From Bacteroidia bacterium (GTDB lineage Bacteria; Bacteroidota; Bacteroidia; B-17B0; Aurantibacillaceae), in the NCBI GenBank assembly GCA_016787705.1, contig JAEUTP010000008.1, positions 434,001 through 498,000 of the forward strand: a DNA stretch of 64,000 nt. The letters run 5' to 3'. Positions 63,343-64,000 of the stretch are shown one piece after another. Position 1 is the stretch's first letter. The number at the start of each line of letters is the position of its first letter. The position numbers were made by a program, and so were the translations under genes. A model generated the notes under the pieces. The model had not been told where the DNA came from. It ran no database searches and saw only the letters and a program-made list of their open reading frames with translations.

Positions 63343-64000
63343 CTGCAAAACGATCAAAAATATTTATCACTACTGACCAAAGATCTTGAAGCACTTTCAT
63401 TGAAATGTAATTCTAAAAACGGTCGCCTTATTATTAATTCAAAAGATACTTCTATTGAAGTAAATGTTGGAGAAAAAGGAACAGGAAATAATTTATCCAT
63501 TCCCATTGATTACATTATTACACAACGTAAAAAAATAATCCCGATAATTTTATCAAAGCTCAATTTAAACAAAACTGTTTTCGCAAGAAACTGCAAGGTT
63601 GAAAAAATAACAAAACAAATAGCAGAAGATTTTTTTAATGAATATCATTTTTTCGGATCTACCACCAGCGCTTATAATTACGGCTTATTTTATAAGGATG
63701 AATTAATTGGCGCCGCTTCTTTTTCAAAAGGAAGAAAGATGAACCGTTTGCCCGAAGGAAAACAATCGTTTGAATTGATACGTTTTTGCTGTAAGAGAGG
63801 AATTACAATCACAGGTGGTCTTTCCAAACTCATGAAACATTTTTTTGAAGAAAAAAAGGCGGGTGATATTATGACCTATGTTGACAAACAATTCTCTAAT
63901 GGCGGTTCGTTTGCAAAAGCAGGGTTTAAAAAACACAGCGAAACGCCCCCACTCTCTTTCCTGGTAAATAAAAAAACATTTGAACGCATTACTTTTAAAG
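63343..64000 (+). CDS. Partial unknown protein, cut by window edge
   Basis: An open frame from after TAA 63331-63333 runs to the window end (~219 codons). No ATG occurs near the 5' end; CTG 63343 or TTG 63400 are the first plausible starts. It contains VFARNCKVEKITKQIAEDF, YNYGLFYKDELIGAASFSKG, FELIRFCCKRG, TGGLSKLMKHFF and MTYVDKQFSNGGSFAKAGF. This pattern is found in phage- and plasmid-associated proteins with a GNAT-like core, sometimes next to nuclease domains; I cannot assign a function. Codon use resembles the surroundings. Confidence 0.6.
   Translation, partial: MQNDQKYLSLLTKDLEALSLKCNSKNGRLIINSKDTSIEVNVGEKGTGNNLSIPIDYIITQRKKIIPIILSKLNLNKTVFARNCKVEKITKQIAEDFFNEYHFFGSTTSAYNYGLFYKDELIGAASFSKGRKMNRLPEGKQSFELIRFCCKRGITITGGLSKLMKHFFEEKKAGDIMTYVDKQFSNGGSFAKAGFKKHSETPPLSFLVNKKTFERITFK

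Noticed and set aside
1..64000. CRISPR arrays, rRNA genes, riboswitches and replication origins
   Set aside because: Looked for regularly spaced repeats, rRNA-like conserved blocks and known aptamer cores; none could be recognised by eye.

Overview
The window is AT-rich chromosomal DNA from a member of the Bacteroidota. The signs are a type IX secretion (T9SS) C-terminal sorting domain, a TonB receptor/DUF4249 lipoprotein pair, DUF4476 and WG-like secreted proteins, no Shine-Dalgarno boxes, and many copies of the Bacteroidota -7 promoter box TAnnTTTG (or TAnnTTTA). tRNA 3' CCA ends are not encoded. I cannot place it below phylum from the sequence alone. Almost all gene calls rest on motif recognition by eye, not on database searches.

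Layout. 1-12.1 kb: a large NtrY-like sensor kinase (minus strand), a TMTC-like membrane glycosyltransferase with TPRs, a cupin, a T9SS-exported Omp28-like protein, tRNA-Leu(UAG), uvrC and a DUF4476 protein. 12.2-29.9 kb: a long surface-glycan cluster. It holds a Wzt-like ABC ATPase, three FkbM/SAM methyltransferases in the main run plus a fourth further on, GT61, GT10, two GT2 and two GT4 glycosyltransferases, a DegT-type aminotransferase, a sugar epimerase, a hexapeptide acyltransferase, a Wzy-like membrane protein, a GNAT-like protein, a polysaccharide deacetylase and galE. Most plus-strand genes overlap by 1-11 nt, so they look co-transcribed. One internal break at 18.4-18.5 kb carries two perfect inverted repeats. 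30-36 kb: a DUF3857-like secreted protein, then a mosaic island bracketed by an exact 122-bp direct repeat. The island carries REP palindromes, a REP-associated tyrosine transposase, and two tandem toxin-like/lipoprotein pairs that look like orphaned polymorphic-toxin tails with immunity genes. 36-40 kb: housekeeping genes ppa, hutH-like and hisS, plus an NTR-like protein.

40-53 kb: a protein with a degenerate trypsin-like domain, the TonB receptor/DUF4249 operon under a promoter overlapped by a perfect palindrome, small lipoproteins, gapA, and a LytTR regulator followed by a hybrid kinase/Hpt phosphorelay and a DUF748 protein. 53-64 kb: a DUF892 ferritin-like protein, DUF72, a tiny lmo0937-type membrane protein, a frameshifted tspO, a YycJ-like hydrolase, DUF3592, a TPR-SpoIIE phosphatase whose 3' end is repeated, tRNA-Lys(UUU), a second DegT-type aminotransferase, and a gene running off the right edge.

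The most unusual region is 32.1-35.7 kb. The 122-bp repeat carries the putative promoter and first codons of the DUF3857-like gene, so the second copy may drive the transposase and toxin/immunity genes.
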